From positions 1 through 6,320 of the forward strand of contig JAFLCR010000133.1 in NCBI GenBank assembly GCA_017302755.1: DNA of 6,320 bases. Reading direction: 5' to 3'. This DNA is from Alphaproteobacteria bacterium (GTDB lineage: Bacteria > Pseudomonadota > Alphaproteobacteria > Rickettsiales > JAFLCR01). Both the position numbers and the translations under genes were made by a program. The notes under the pieces are model-generated. The model saw only the letters and a program-made list of their open reading frames with translations. It did no database searches and was not told the DNA's origin. Position 1 is the stretch's first letter, and each line of letters starts with the position of its first letter. This document shows, piece by piece, positions 6,101 to 6,320 of the stretch.

Positions 6101-6319
6101 GGCGTTGCCGCCTTCGCGCAAGGCGGCGAGCCTGCCCCGCGCCTCGATCATCTCCCTGAGCAGATCGGCGAGTCTTCCCTCGCCGATCCGGCCCGCGATC
6201 ACCGCGAGCGAGCGCGCCAGTCCCGGGTCTTCGTTATTCACCGCGCTCGTCAGCACCCGCCGCCGCGCCTCGTCGCGCAGCGCCCGCGCCGAGGTTTCAT
6301 CGACCAGCGTGAACCCCGG
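3131..6319 (-). CDS. addA: AddA helicase-nuclease, N-terminus cut by window edge
   Basis: This is the AddA subunit of the AddAB (RecBCD-like) complex, a UvrD-family helicase with a RecB-type nuclease that resects double-strand breaks for RecA. The frame is open to the right edge, starting PGFTLVDE, so roughly 100 or more N-terminal residues with the Walker A motif lie outside. The GTG at 6256 is internal. There are 1062 visible residues, numbered here from the edge. Helicase motif II is LDEAQD (262-266), motif III VGDEKQS (G299), motif IV ATSFRS, motif V TVHSAKGLQ (H706) and motif VI YVAMTRAED (Y781, R786). A Pro-rich linker follows. The nuclease domain has H904, D983, D996 and K998 (GRIDRL...DYKT); the 13-residue D-D spacing and D-x-K match RecB. 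Residues about 551-608 are encoded by a palindromic repeat and are foreign to the family. The gene ends at TAA 3131-3133; trxA follows, and addB would be expected upstream. Confidence 0.95.
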   Translation of the reverse strand, partial: PGFTLVDETSARALRDEARRRVLTSAVNNEDPGLARSLAVIAGRIGEGRLADLLREMIEARGRLAALREGGNAIERVRMRFYELLGLAPYTKEEDVAALVCHAGAVDAAGIRAMAEAMQAKGGKVLPGQAAAMLAWLGMDGGGRVKGFEAYANAYFTKEGLPRDNMQKLFAGTALEGAFLAEMARLRQARRKMAAARVAQFSGALITVVDAVLAQYEALTRARGVQDFQDLIQYASQLLGDKAETAWVLFKLDGGIDHILLDEAQDTSPEQWRLVEALTEEFFAGETAREVKRTLFVVGDEKQSIYSFQGAEPAGFHLRREEFGQKAQGAGEAFESVALATSFRSVPVVLEAADAVFSDERLRRAALLEGALAHVSARPGQGGSVALWPLEERGEKEEAEVSAWDPPPGRDAAHMDGDARRRLARRIAKQIREWLENGEVLSSRGRALRAGDIMILVRRRQPFAGLIRAALVAEGVPVSGFDRLAITDHIAVQDVMSLARFALLPEDDLNLACLLKSPLVGVSEEALFELAYGRGEASLWERVRSDRATHFPSSSRRRPDTCEATEAIPQETNRYGQSSGASAPDKQPFGACRAGLDPGLRRDDEGKAEGGVADLLKDALALADRVTPYGFFAEMLEARGGRKKLMARFGAEVNDVLDAFLAQALDYEKRFPASLQGFLQWLETGRPEIKRETAHAGGEVRIITVHSAKGLQAPVVFLPDIVDLPDTARKRIFWLEDAKGFGQGVRLPFWLPSKEADCEELEQARREANGAEMEEYYRLLYVAMTRAEDRLILCGAASGKRNAGEEYPSWHQLFERHLGPRMNVVTEDGFELRRMESAQTAPPDRTEGRGEETRAAAEPPEFFRHPPPPEPVVPKSVAPSHLEEPPLPSPLPDALAFKRGEVIHRLLQFLPDLPKERRGDAAMAFLAAQPEEALPVAEHGALVERVLKVLALPGCEALFGSGSVAEAPITGIVDGRKVSGRIDRLVALPGKVMIVDYKTHRRPPARPEDVPAAVLRQQALYAGLLREIYPGKAVECYLLWTESLALQRVDRLFPAEPALTGT
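4499..4670. repeat. Palindromic element inserted in frame within addA
   Basis: The terminal arms 4499-4527 and 4642-4670 are 29-bp inverted repeats with a single mismatch (T4520 against the pair of G4649). Each arm has the CGTCATCCCGGCG core shared with other palindromes in the window. The 114-bp interior holds further nested inverted repeats: CGGCGC/GCGCCG (4537-4542 with 4548-4553), ATCCAGC/GCTGGAT (from about 4529 and 4573), and CTTGCG/CGCAAG (4609-4614 with 4633-4638). The addA reading frame passes through without a stop. It adds a Ser/Arg/Pro/Gly-rich segment of roughly 55 residues between WERVRSD and VADLLKDAL, positions where AddA proteins normally run straight on. The layout resembles the in-frame Rickettsia palindromic elements described by Ogata and co-workers, although I cannot show shared sequence with them. 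Confidence 0.88.
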
Positions 6320-6320
6320 C

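Overview
The window looks like chromosomal DNA from a GC-rich alphaproteobacterium. The evidence is the GC-rich coding sequence, the addA-trxA gene pair close to a converging trpA, and dispersed short palindromes of the CGTCATCCC...GGGATCC type. I cannot name the genus. There is no sign of phage, plasmid, insertion sequence, RNA gene or CRISPR array.

Layout from left to right. The plus strand carries only the 3' part of trpA (2-625), which runs in from the left edge. A 152-bp convergent gap follows and holds a palindromic element. Everything else is on the minus strand, so transcription runs from right to left: the long 3' part of addA (3131-6319, cut by the right edge), a gap filled by an 87-bp symmetrical palindrome, trxA (2666-2995), a hairpin that looks like an intrinsic terminator, two tandem paralogous genes of unknown function (2115-2591 and 1664-2098), and a compact glutamine-synthetase-like gene (778-1623).

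How the genes relate. TrpA belongs to tryptophan synthesis. AddA is the helicase-nuclease subunit of the AddAB double-strand-break repair complex. TrxA is an ordinary thioredoxin. In many alphaproteobacteria I recall trpA-accD-folC facing addB-addA-trxA. Here both outer parts are in place, but accD and folC are absent between them. The space holds the two paralogs and the glutamine-synthetase-like gene, so this middle block is the accessory part of the window.

The points most worth a second look are: (1) a 172-bp palindromic element inside addA that is translated in frame, like the Rickettsia palindromic elements; (2) a terminator-like hairpin after trxA whose 3' arm is the Shine-Dalgarno sequence of the next gene; (3) the uncharacterised paralog pair; and (4) a glutamine-synthetase homologue that keeps the metal ligands but lacks the N-terminal domain and the C-terminal tail.
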